A stretch of 31,325 bases of DNA, taken from Hyphomicrobiales bacterium (GTDB taxonomy: Bacteria > Pseudomonadota > Alphaproteobacteria > Rhizobiales > JALURZ01). Both the position numbers and the translations under genes were made by a program. The stretch lies in contig JALURZ010000111.1 in NCBI GenBank assembly GCA_027058735.1, forward strand, positions 1 through 31,325, written 5' to 3'. This document shows positions 7,604-14,649 of the stretch, piece after piece (positions within the stretch are counted from its first letter, which is position 1; every line of letters starts with the position of its first letter). The notes beneath the pieces are model-generated. The model ran no database searches. It was not told the DNA's origin and was given only the letters and a program-made list of their open reading frames with translations.

Positions 7604-7690
7604 TCACATGTTGAACTTGGCGGCCAAGGGCGCATGGATGATGCCGCCGGTCGCCGGCGCATATGGGCCTGAGCCGTTCATTTTCATCAT
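7604..7690 (-). CDS. Candidate 28-residue small protein between terB-like gene and SDR
   Basis: This short ORF starts with ATGATG overlapping the TGA of the terB-like gene and ends just before the SDR start. GGAAGG lies six bases before its ATG, a well-spaced ribosome site inside the end of the terB-like frame. Its own stop codon overlaps the SDR ribosome site. The peptide begins MMKMNGSGPYAPATGG and ends APLAAKFNM: glycine- and alanine-rich, no membrane segment, no cysteine. I do not recognise it. It could be a real small protein, a translational-coupling leader, or the eroded end of a larger enzyme gene. Confidence 0.4.
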   Translation of the reverse strand: MMKMNGSGPYAPATGGIIHAPLAAKFNM

Positions 7691-8148
7691 CGATCGCCTT
7701 CCGATCCCGATGCAGCGGCGACCTGCCGGCGCAACTCGACGCGTTCGCGCGCATCGATACCGATCAGTTCGGAAACCCGCCACACAAGATTGGACTCGAA
7801 CGCGTCGATATGGCCGTCGGCATAGGAAATTTCCCATAGCATTCTGACCAGCGCGCGCCGGCCCTCGGGATCGAGCTTCTTGTTCAGCACATTGGTGAAG
7901 CGGAACAGATCGACCGCGTCGCGTTCTCTGGCGCTGGCCTCGTCGATCAGCCGGGCGATCTCATGGGCGTCGAGCCCGAAATGATCGCGCAGCAGGCTTT
8001 CAAGCCGTTTTCGCTCTTGCGGGTGCACCGCGCCGTCGATATGGCTTGCATGGATCAACAAAGCCGCGGTTGCAACGCGCACTTCGTCCGCGCGGTCGCC
8101 GGGCGCTTCCGCCGCCCCGCCAACAAGGCTCTTTAGAAAGTCCAGCAT
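7687..8148 (-). CDS. TerB-like tellurite-resistance-family protein
   Basis: This 153-residue protein of the TerB / COG4103 type is all-helical. It has two repeated acidic segments resembling the metal-binding TerB pattern: HASHIDGAVHPQERKRL (about residues 33-49) and ISYADGHIDAFE (about 107-118). Despite the family name, stand-alone members of this kind are widespread and have no shown link to tellurite; no other ter gene is present. The ATG at 8148 is chosen because GGAG lies eight bases upstream; longer reading to 8310 has no family similarity. It heads the leftward cluster and diverges from the amidinotransferase gene. Confidence 0.85.
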   Translation of the reverse strand: MLDFLKSLVGGAAEAPGDRADEVRVATAALLIHASHIDGAVHPQERKRLESLLRDHFGLDAHEIARLIDEASARERDAVDLFRFTNVLNKKLDPEGRRALVRMLWEISYADGHIDAFESNLVWRVSELIGIDARERVELRRQVAAASGSEGDR

Positions 8149-8303
8149 TTCCGCTACTCCAGTCGGGAAAACACATGTCAGGTGCGCTGCGCCAGGCCCG
8201 GTCCGGGCAAACCCTATCGCGGACGCGGCGCAAAGAACAAGGCCGCCGGTGCCGCCCCCGGCGACATCTGCGGTCTCGAACGGTTGGAGCGAGCAGTCAG
8301 GCC

Positions 8304-9440
8304 ATGACATCGACCGGACCGAAAACGCGGGTCAGTTCGTGGAACGAGTGGGACCCGCTCAAACATGTCATTGTCGGGCGCGCCGACGGGTGCTGTATCC
8401 CCGCGCCCGAGCCGGCCCTTGACGCCAAGGTGCCCGAAGACAGCGACATGCGCGGCCGGTTTGGCCCCAGACCGGCCGAAAGCGTCGAGCGCGCCAATGC
8501 GCTGCTGGACAATCTGGCCCGCGTGCTCGAACGCCGCGGCATCCGCGTCGACCGCCCGACCCCGATCGATTTCGACCAGCCGACGGGCACCCCTGACTGG
8601 AGCGTGCCCACCATGTTCGGCTGCATGCCGCCACGCGACGTGATCCTGACCGTGGGCAGCGAGATGCTGGAGGCGACCATGTCCTATCGCAGCCGCTGGT
8701 TCGAATATCTGTGTTACCGGCCCTTGCTGCAGCGCTATTTCGATGAAGACCCGAATATGCGCCACGAGGCCGCGCCCAAACCGCGCCTGACGGATGCGGA
8801 TTATCGTCGCGACTACCTGTGCGAGACGGTTTCCATCGAGCAGCGCCTGAAATGGACAGCGGACAAATTCTTCGTCACCACCGAGGAAGAGCCGCTGTTC
8901 GACGCCGCCGATGTCTTGCGGTTCGGCCGCGACCTGATGGTCCAGCACGGGTTCACCACCAATCTGAAGGGGATCGACTGGCTGGCGCGCCATTTTCCCA
9001 ATCACCGGGTGCATGCGCTCAACTTTCCCGGCGACCCCTATCCCATCCACATCGATGCCACGTTCACGCCGCTGCGCCCGGGGCTGATCATCAACAACCC
9101 GGAACGGCGGTTGCCCGACGATCAGCGCGCGTTGTTCGAGAAAAACGGCTGGGAGATCGTCGATGCCGCGCGCCCGGCGCACAACGCGCCGCCGCCGTTG
9201 TGCTATTCGAGCGTCTGGCTGTCGATGAACGTGCTTGTGCTCGATCCCAAGACGGTGGTGGCCGAGGAAAGCGAGGTGCACCAGCTCGAACAGCTCGATC
9301 AACTGGGCTTTGAGGTCATCCCGGTGCCGTTTCGCGACGCCTATGCGTTCGGCGGCGCGCTGCATTGCGCCACGACCGATGTCCTGCGCGAGGGCGGATG
9401 CGAGGACTATTTTCCGGCAGTCGGCGCGCGTGCCGGCTAA
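8304..9440 (+). CDS. Glycine/inosamine-type amidinotransferase
   Basis: This 378-residue protein belongs to the arginine amidinotransferase family (human AGAT, StrB, CyrA, SxtG), which moves an amidino group from arginine to an amine such as glycine. Family landmarks: VSSWNEWDPLKHVIVGRADG at the N-terminus, PDWSVPTMFGCMPPRD, the conserved His in HIDATFTPLRPG, and the catalytic Cys in GGALHCATTDVLREGG near the C-terminus. Length matches AGAT. No biosynthetic cluster or guanidinoacetate methyltransferase is adjacent, so the acceptor is open; guanidinoacetate is the simplest guess. The ATG at 8304 precedes the first conserved block; GGAG lies about 14 bases upstream. It diverges from the terB-like gene across 155 bases. 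Confidence 0.9.
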   Translation: MTSTGPKTRVSSWNEWDPLKHVIVGRADGCCIPAPEPALDAKVPEDSDMRGRFGPRPAESVERANALLDNLARVLERRGIRVDRPTPIDFDQPTGTPDWSVPTMFGCMPPRDVILTVGSEMLEATMSYRSRWFEYLCYRPLLQRYFDEDPNMRHEAAPKPRLTDADYRRDYLCETVSIEQRLKWTADKFFVTTEEEPLFDAADVLRFGRDLMVQHGFTTNLKGIDWLARHFPNHRVHALNFPGDPYPIHIDATFTPLRPGLIINNPERRLPDDQRALFEKNGWEIVDAARPAHNAPPPLCYSSVWLSMNVLVLDPKTVVAEESEVHQLEQLDQLGFEVIPVPFRDAYAFGGALHCATTDVLREGGCEDYFPAVGARAG

Positions 9441-9648
9441 AACCATGATTTCCGGGCAAAAATCGCGACTTGAGCCCGGTGTCCGGGCGCGGCCTTTCCC
9501 GGTGCGGCCGAAATGATGCGTTGAATGCATATTCATTCGTCCCTAAGTTAGGGGCATCCGCCCGGTTTCCCGGCGGCATGTCCCGGATTGTTGAAACCCG
9601 GCCGCCGGACGAGGAACGCGGCGGAGCAGGGGAGAAAGAGGGAGTTTC

Positions 9649-10164
9649 ATGAGCAAATTTCTAGCACCCAAACTTGCCGTGTGCCTGTTTGTCGCGGCAG
9701 GAACAATGAGCCTGAGCACGGGGCTGAGCACGAAACCCGCCTATTCGCAGGCCGCGAATTGCAACGTCTATGCCGCCAATTATGCCGACAGGCGGGCGGT
9801 CCGTTCAACGGTCGGCGGCGCGCTTGGCGGCGCGGTTGCCGGCGGCGTTCTCGGTGCGCTGGTGGGCAAGGGCAAAGGCAAGAACATCGGTATCGGCGCT
9901 GCTGTCGGCGCCGGCGTCGGAACGGCCGGTGGCGCGGTCAGGGGTTCGCGCCTCTGGCAGCAGCGCTACAACCGGGCCTACAGGGACTGCATGAACCGGC
10001 GCGCCCCGCGCCCGGCGGTTCTTCATCCCGCCCCGTATCAAGGGGCGAGGCCCGCGGCCTGGACCCCGGAATGGTATGAATATTGCAGTGCCAAATACCG
10101 CTCGTTCGATGCGGCCAGCGGCACCTATCAGCCCTATAACGGACCGCGGCGTTTGTGCCGTTAA
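9649..10164 (+). CDS. Exported glycine-zipper protein with BA14K-like C-terminus
   Basis: This 171-residue protein starts with a signal peptide (basic MSKFLAPKLA, hydrophobic core, likely cleavage after AYSQA). A glycine-zipper stretch follows, GGALGGAVAGGVLGALVG and IGIGAAVGAGVG (about residues 57-99), of the kind that inserts in the outer membrane. The C-terminus WYEYCSAKYRSFDAASGTYQ ending in a Cys-Arg resembles the BA14K domain of Brucella and relatives, where the two cysteines may bond. Function unknown; envelope location inferred. GGGAG lies seven bases before the ATG. A strong terminator follows, so it is probably monocistronic. Confidence 0.85.
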   Translation: MSKFLAPKLAVCLFVAAGTMSLSTGLSTKPAYSQAANCNVYAANYADRRAVRSTVGGALGGAVAGGVLGALVGKGKGKNIGIGAAVGAGVGTAGGAVRGSRLWQQRYNRAYRDCMNRRAPRPAVLHPAPYQGARPAAWTPEWYEYCSAKYRSFDAASGTYQPYNGPRRLCR

Positions 10165-10189
10165 AATTCCGTTAGCGACCCTGCAAGGG

Positions 10190-10238
10190 CCACCCGCACC
10201 GCCTCATCAAGAGGGTTGATGCGGGTGGTCTTTTTTTT
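10190..10238 (+). terminator. Rho-independent terminator after the BA14K-like gene
   Basis: A stem of CCACCCGC (10190-10197) with GCGGGTGG (10221-10228), with an inner ATCAA/TTGAT helix (10206-10210 with 10216-10220), is followed by TC and eight T residues ending at 10238. It begins 25 bases after the stop codon. Confidence 0.85.
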
Positions 10239-10318
10239 GAACGCGGGTGCGGGCGGAAGGCGGCCGCCAGGCGGCGGACGCTCTATCGCCCGGTGCGAAT
10301 TCCCGGATATATTGAATA

Positions 10319-10394
10319 TGGTGCCGCATGGGTGACTCGAACACCCGACCCCATCATTACGAATGATGTGCTCTACCAACTGAGCTAATGCGGC
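10319..10394 (-). tRNA. tRNA-Thr (anticodon CGT)
   Basis: A 76-base cloverleaf on the minus strand with encoded CCA: acceptor stem GCCGCAT/ATGCGGC, D arm GCTC..GAGC, anticodon stem CATCA/TGATG with loop TTCGTAA (anticodon CGT, reading ACG), and T arm GGGTG TTCGAGT CACCC. It is transcribed toward the BA14K-like gene terminator. Repeat copy B begins 61 bases upstream of it. Confidence 0.97.
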
Positions 10395-10455
10395 CCCGGT
10401 GTTGGTTCTTGCCCCTGATAGCGGTTTCGCTTGTGCTTTGCAACATGCGCCCGGC

Positions 10456-10726
10456 TAGAGCGTGTCTTTGTTATACGGAACTATTTTGTTGGGCCAGATC
10501 AGGTCACTCGGCCAGGCGCGAACCGCCGCGCGGTCTGGTTGACCGGGCAAGGTTCGCGGGGCGCCGCCGATTGGGCTGATCTGGCCCACCGGGGGGAAGG
10601 GTTTTCGCGCTTCCTGGACATCGTCAGGCTTTCCTTTTGGCCGGCCGGACCAAGGCGGAAAGCCTGGCCTTGCCAGCAAACGCGAAAATCCGGTCAAATG
10701 ATTCCATATAACAAAGACACGCTCTA
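10456..10726. repeat. Palindromic MITE-like repeat element, copy B
   Basis: A 271-bp relative of copy A in the opposite orientation, with TA-bordered 24-bp terminal inverted repeats (10456-10479 and 10703-10726, one mismatch). Internal helices: 10491-10501 with 10577-10587 (11 bp, perfect), 10602-10609 with 10681-10688 (8 bp, perfect), and an apical hairpin 10625-10634 with 10657-10666 (10 bp, perfect) that continues inward. These correspond one for one to the helices of copy A, yet arm sequences differ between copies while pairing is kept. No transposase or convincing gene lies inside. With flanking sequence it makes up the 500-base gap between tRNA-Thr and tlpA; in the remaining 10727-10895 I see nothing beyond a short hairpin after tlpA. 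Confidence 0.85.
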
Positions 10727-10895
10727 GATGTGGGCTTTCAATAGGTTGTTCCTGTATAATCCGAGGCTTGCGGCCGGCGTTTTGGTTTTCTGGCTTTTAT
10801 GCCGCCTTGCGCCCGCGTTGCCGGATCGCAAAGCCGTGGCCAGCCCCAAGCCGGAGCGCCAGCGCAACGCGATGGGTCCGGGCAATGAGCCCGGA

Positions 10896-11576
10896 TCAGT
10901 TGTTTTGCGATGCCTTGACGCCGCCCAGTTTGCCGTCAATCGCGGCCTGGATCAGCGCCTTGGCTTCGGGCGAATCCCATTCGGCGGGGCCAACCAGGCG
11001 GCCCAGTTCGCGGCCATCGCGGCTGATCAGAAACGTGGCCGGCAGGCCGAATGCGCGCAGGTCGCGGGAAATTTTCGCGGTGGTGTCGATATACAGATCA
11101 AGATTGGTTGCGCCGGTCTCCACAAGAAATTCCTGCGCCACCTTGGCGCCCTTGCGGTCGATGCTGACGGCGAGCAGTTCAAAATCGTCCCCGGCCATGG
11201 TCTGGCGCAGCCGGTCGAGGGACGGCATTTCCCGGCGGCACGGCGCACACCATGTGGCCCAGAGATTCAACAGCACCACCCGGCCGCGCCAATCGGACAA
11301 TTTGCGCTGCTTGCCGTCGCCATCCTTGAAGGTGACGTCGGGCATCGGCTTGGGCGGGGATTTGACGACAAATGTCGCCATGGCGCCGCGCGTCCACGGA
11401 CTGACCTGGGCCAGTGCGCTGGAAATGCCCGGTAACGATGACCACGGCCCACCGTTGCCCTGATAGGCCAACATCCCGTATACCGCGACCAGACCGAAAC
11501 ACAGGCACAGTGCGCACCGGCGCAGCGTTGTCCTGCGCACAATGCGGGCGATGGAATTGAACACGGCCTTGGTCAC
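10896..11576 (-). CDS. tlpA: TlpA-type thiol:disulfide interchange protein, membrane-anchored
   Basis: This 226-residue protein has a basic N-terminus, one hydrophobic segment (CALCLCFGLVAVYGMLAY, about residues 21-38) that would anchor it in the inner membrane, and a periplasmic thioredoxin-like domain with the redox motif WATWCAPCRREMPSLD (about 119-134) and the cis-Pro loop FGLPATFLI. TlpA of Bradyrhizobium reduces copper-chaperone and oxidase thiols during cytochrome oxidase assembly; the same role is inferred. The start is GTG at 11576 with GGAG six bases upstream. It diverges from argH across 47 bases, an order common in alphaproteobacteria. A 7-bp GC hairpin abuts its stop codon but lacks a T run. 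Confidence 0.9.
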   Translation of the reverse strand: MTKAVFNSIARIVRRTTLRRCALCLCFGLVAVYGMLAYQGNGGPWSSLPGISSALAQVSPWTRGAMATFVVKSPPKPMPDVTFKDGDGKQRKLSDWRGRVVLLNLWATWCAPCRREMPSLDRLRQTMAGDDFELLAVSIDRKGAKVAQEFLVETGATNLDLYIDTTAKISRDLRAFGLPATFLISRDGRELGRLVGPAEWDSPEAKALIQAAIDGKLGGVKASQNN

Positions 11577-11623
11577 AGTAAACTCCGGCTGCCGTCACTG
11601 GCTCCCATATAGGGCATTGCGCG

Positions 11624-13021
11624 ATGAATAGCAAAATCTGGGGCGGGCGGTTCTCACAATCACGCGATGCGCTGATGGACGCGATCAACGCGTCGATCGA
11701 TTTTGACAAACGGCTATATGCGCAGGATATCCGCGCCTCGATCGCCCATGCCGAAATGCTGGGCGCGCAGGGCATCATCTCCAAAGACGATACAACGGCG
11801 ATCACCGGCGGCCTGGATGCGATCCTGCGCGAGATCGAGGATGAGCGTTTCGCGTTTTCCCCGGCCCTTGAGGATATTCACATGAATATCGAGGCCCGGC
11901 TGGGCGAACTGGTGGGCGCGCCCGCCGGCAGGCTGCATACGGCACGCTCGCGCAACGATCAGGTGGCAACCGGCTTCAGGCTTTATGTGCGCGATGAAAT
12001 AGACGGGCTCGATGGCGCGCTTGGCGCGTTGCAGCACGCGCTGGCCGCAAAGGCGGCCGCCCATGCGGGCACCATCATGCCGGGTTTTACCCATCTGCAG
12101 AACGCCCAGCCGGTGACGTTTGGCCACTATTGCCTGGCTTATGTTGAAATGCTGGCGCGCGACCGCGGGCGGTTTGGCGATGCCCGCCAACGGCTTAACG
12201 AATGCCCGCTGGGCTCCGCCGCGCTTGCCGGCACGTCGTTTCCCATCGACCGGGACAGGACCGCAAAGGCGCTCGGGTTCGATCGTCCGGCCGCCAATTC
12301 GCTCGATGCGGTCGCGGACCGCGATTTCGTGCTCGAAACCCTGGCCGCGGCGTCCATCTGCGCCGTTCATCTCTCGCGGCTGGCGGAAGAGATCGTGATC
12401 TGGTCGTCGGCCCAGTTCGATTTCATCGCTCTGTCGGACGCCTTCACCACGGGTTCGTCCATCATGCCGCAGAAGCGCAATCCGGACGCGGCCGAACTCG
12501 TGCGCGCCAAGGCGGCGCGCATCGCCGGCGCCCTGACGACTTTGCTGGTTGTCCTGAAGGGCCTGCCGCTCGCCTATTCGAAGGACATGCAGGAAGACAA
12601 GGAGCCCACATTCGATGCACTCGACACTCTGGCGCTTTGCCTTGCCGCCATGACCGCCATGGTCGAGGACATGGAGCCCAACGAAGAGGTCATGAGACAA
12701 AGTGCCGCGGCCGGGTTTTCAACAGCCACCGACCTTGCCGACTGGCTGGTCAGAACGCTGGACATGCCGTTTCGCGAGGCTCATCACGTGACCGGCAGAA
12801 TCGTGCAACTGGCCGAACAGAAAAATGTTCCGCTGGAAGACCTCGATCTCGCGGCCATGCAGAGCGTCCACGCTGAGATAACCGGGGACGTCTTCTCCGT
12901 TCTCGGGGTTGAAAAATCGGTTGCATCGCGCACCAGCGCAGGGGGCACCGCGCCCGACCTGGTGCGCGCGGAAGCAAAGCGGTGGCTGAAACAACTTGAA
13001 CAGGACCGGCCAAGGGGCTAG
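11624..13021 (+). CDS. argH: Argininosuccinate lyase
   Basis: ArgH splits argininosuccinate into arginine and fumarate, the last step of arginine synthesis. The 465-residue protein is full length. It carries the N-terminal WGGRF, the HTARSRNDQVAT block, FTHLQNAQPVTFGH with the catalytic-site His, and the superfamily signature GSSIMPQKRNPD (about residues 283-294), which contains the catalytic serine loop. The active enzyme is a homotetramer. It is followed by an lptM-like lipoprotein gene and lysA on the same strand, a conserved alphaproteobacterial unit. Confidence 0.97.
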   Translation: MNSKIWGGRFSQSRDALMDAINASIDFDKRLYAQDIRASIAHAEMLGAQGIISKDDTTAITGGLDAILREIEDERFAFSPALEDIHMNIEARLGELVGAPAGRLHTARSRNDQVATGFRLYVRDEIDGLDGALGALQHALAAKAAAHAGTIMPGFTHLQNAQPVTFGHYCLAYVEMLARDRGRFGDARQRLNECPLGSAALAGTSFPIDRDRTAKALGFDRPAANSLDAVADRDFVLETLAAASICAVHLSRLAEEIVIWSSAQFDFIALSDAFTTGSSIMPQKRNPDAAELVRAKAARIAGALTTLLVVLKGLPLAYSKDMQEDKEPTFDALDTLALCLAAMTAMVEDMEPNEEVMRQSAAAGFSTATDLADWLVRTLDMPFREAHHVTGRIVQLAEQKNVPLEDLDLAAMQSVHAEITGDVFSVLGVEKSVASRTSAGGTAPDLVRAEAKRWLKQLEQDRPRG

Positions 13022-13092
13022 GAGTCTAGGTGCCGGCGGCGGATCGCGGGCCGGTCTGGCCTTCGGTCCGGCAGCAACAATAAGGTGGCGCC

Positions 13093-13242
13093 ATGCGCAT
13101 GATCGTTGTTATTTCCATGGTCCTGGCTCTCGGCCTTGGCGCCTGCGGGCGGCGCGGCGCGCTGGAGCCTCCGCCTGAGGGCGATCAGCCGGAAAAGGCC
13201 AGCAAGACCTTTGTGCTCGATGGTCTCATCAAACGCATGTAA
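13093..13242 (+). CDS. lptM: LptM-like small lipoprotein
   Basis: This 49-residue protein has a short signal peptide ending in the lipobox LGAC (Cys18), followed by GRRGALEPPPE. The Cys-Gly-x-(K/R)-Gly-x-Leu...Pro string right after the lipobox is the hallmark of LptM/YifL lipoproteins, which in E. coli bind the LptD-LptE lipopolysaccharide translocon and help its disulfide maturation. AAGGTGG precedes the ATG by five bases. Its position between argH and lysA is the usual one for this family in proteobacteria. The C-terminal half is not conserved in any way I can recognise. Confidence 0.85.
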   Translation: MRMIVVISMVLALGLGACGRRGALEPPPEGDQPEKASKTFVLDGLIKRM

Positions 13243-13265
13243 CCGTCTGGCGCCTGCGAATTCCC

Positions 13266-14537
13266 ATGCACCATTTTGACTATCGAGATGGCGTGCTTCA
13301 TGCCGAGGCACTGGCCCTGCCGCGCATCGCGGAGGATGTGGGAACGCCGTTTTATTGTTATTCATCCGCCACGTTGGAGCGGCATTTCAAGGTCCTTGAC
13401 GCGGCATTCGCCAAAATCGACCACCTGATCTGCTATTCCCTCAAGGCCAATTCCAACATCGCCGTCATCAAGACCCTCGCCAATCTGGGTGCGGGCGTCG
13501 ATATCGTGTCGGGCGGCGAACTGCACCGCGCCCGCGCCGCCGGCTTGCCCGGCGAAAAAATCGTCTTTTCCGGTGTCGGCAAGACGGCGGACGAACTGGC
13601 TATGGCGCTCGATGCGGGCATTTACTGCTTCAATGTGGAATCGGAACCGGAACTGGCGGCGTTGAGCGAAATCGCCCGCCGGAAAGGCGTCGATGCGGCG
13701 ATATCCCTGCGCATCAACCCCGATGTCGATGCGCGCACCCATGAAAAGATCACGACCGGGCGGGCGGAGGACAAATTCGGCATCGGCTGGGCGCAGGCGG
13801 GCGCGGTCTACGGGCGCGCCGCCGCCCTGCCGGGCATTCGGGTCAGCGGCGTGGACATGCATATCGGCAGCCAGATCACCGATCTCGCGCCGTTCGAGCG
13901 GGCGTTTTCGCGGCTTGGCGAGCTGGTGCGCGCGCTGCGCGGGCAGGGCCATGAAATCAGCCATGTCAATATCGGCGGCGGCCTCGGGGTTCCTTACAAG
14001 GCGGACGATCCCGAACCGCCGCATCCAGACGACTATGCCGCCCTGGCCATCGACCTGCTCGGCGGGCTTGACTGCCGCATTCTGCTCGAACCGGGGCGCA
14101 TGATCGCCGCCAATGCGGGCATTCTTGTTTGTCGCGTCATCTATGTGAAAAAGACGCCCGACCGGACCTTCGCCATTGTCGATGCCGCGATGAACGATCT
14201 GGTGCGCCCGACGCTCTATGATGCCTATCACGATGTCCGCCCGGTGCGGGAACCGGCCAAAGACGCGCCAATGGAACGCATCGATGTGGTCGGACCGGTG
14301 TGCGAGAGCGGGGATTATCTGGCGCTGGGACGCAATCTGCCTGTCCTTGCGGCCGGCGATCTGATCGCGTTCATGACCGCTGGTGCCTATGGGGCGGTGC
14401 AGTCGGGCACCTATAATTCGCGGCCGCTGATCCCCGAGGTGATGGTGCGCGGCGAGGTCTTCGCGGTTATCCGCGAACGCCCGGAGCTTGACGCGCTGAT
14501 CGCATCGGAACGCCTGCCCGTCTGGCTCGCGCCATAA
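13266..14537 (+). CDS. lysA: Diaminopimelate decarboxylase
   Basis: LysA removes CO2 from meso-diaminopimelate to give lysine, using PLP. The 423-residue fold-III decarboxylase has the PLP-lysine motif YSLKANSN (about residues 57-64), the phosphate-binding glycine run NIGGGLGVPY (about 236-245), the LLEPGRMI block and the C-terminal catalytic GPVCESGDYLA, whose Cys reaches the active site across the dimer. Length is normal. It is the last gene of the argH-lptM-lysA unit, 23 bases after lptM. Confidence 0.97.
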   Translation: MHHFDYRDGVLHAEALALPRIAEDVGTPFYCYSSATLERHFKVLDAAFAKIDHLICYSLKANSNIAVIKTLANLGAGVDIVSGGELHRARAAGLPGEKIVFSGVGKTADELAMALDAGIYCFNVESEPELAALSEIARRKGVDAAISLRINPDVDARTHEKITTGRAEDKFGIGWAQAGAVYGRAAALPGIRVSGVDMHIGSQITDLAPFERAFSRLGELVRALRGQGHEISHVNIGGGLGVPYKADDPEPPHPDDYAALAIDLLGGLDCRILLEPGRMIAANAGILVCRVIYVKKTPDRTFAIVDAAMNDLVRPTLYDAYHDVRPVREPAKDAPMERIDVVGPVCESGDYLALGRNLPVLAAGDLIAFMTAGAYGAVQSGTYNSRPLIPEVMVRGEVFAVIRERPELDALIASERLPVWLAP

Positions 14538-14649
14538 TTCGGTGGCAATATCGCCGCGCCGCAGGGAGATTTCGCAATTGTGATCGCGGCAAATCACCGC
14601 TTGTGTGCTAGTCTGGCGGCGATCCGGCCCCGCGGGCAACGAATGGCGC

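Noticed and set aside
7687..8148. A tellurite-resistance operon
   Set aside because: Only a single TerB-like gene is present; no terZ, terC, terD or terA relatives lie nearby.
10161..10175. TTAA-N7-TTAG resembling a CtrA half-consensus
   Set aside because: It spans the stop codon of the BA14K-like gene, has a mismatch in the second half and no promoter context.
10877..10895. A perfect 7-bp GC hairpin directly after the tlpA stop
   Set aside because: It has no following T run on the tlpA strand, so I do not call it a terminator; it may be chance or a weak transcript-end hairpin.
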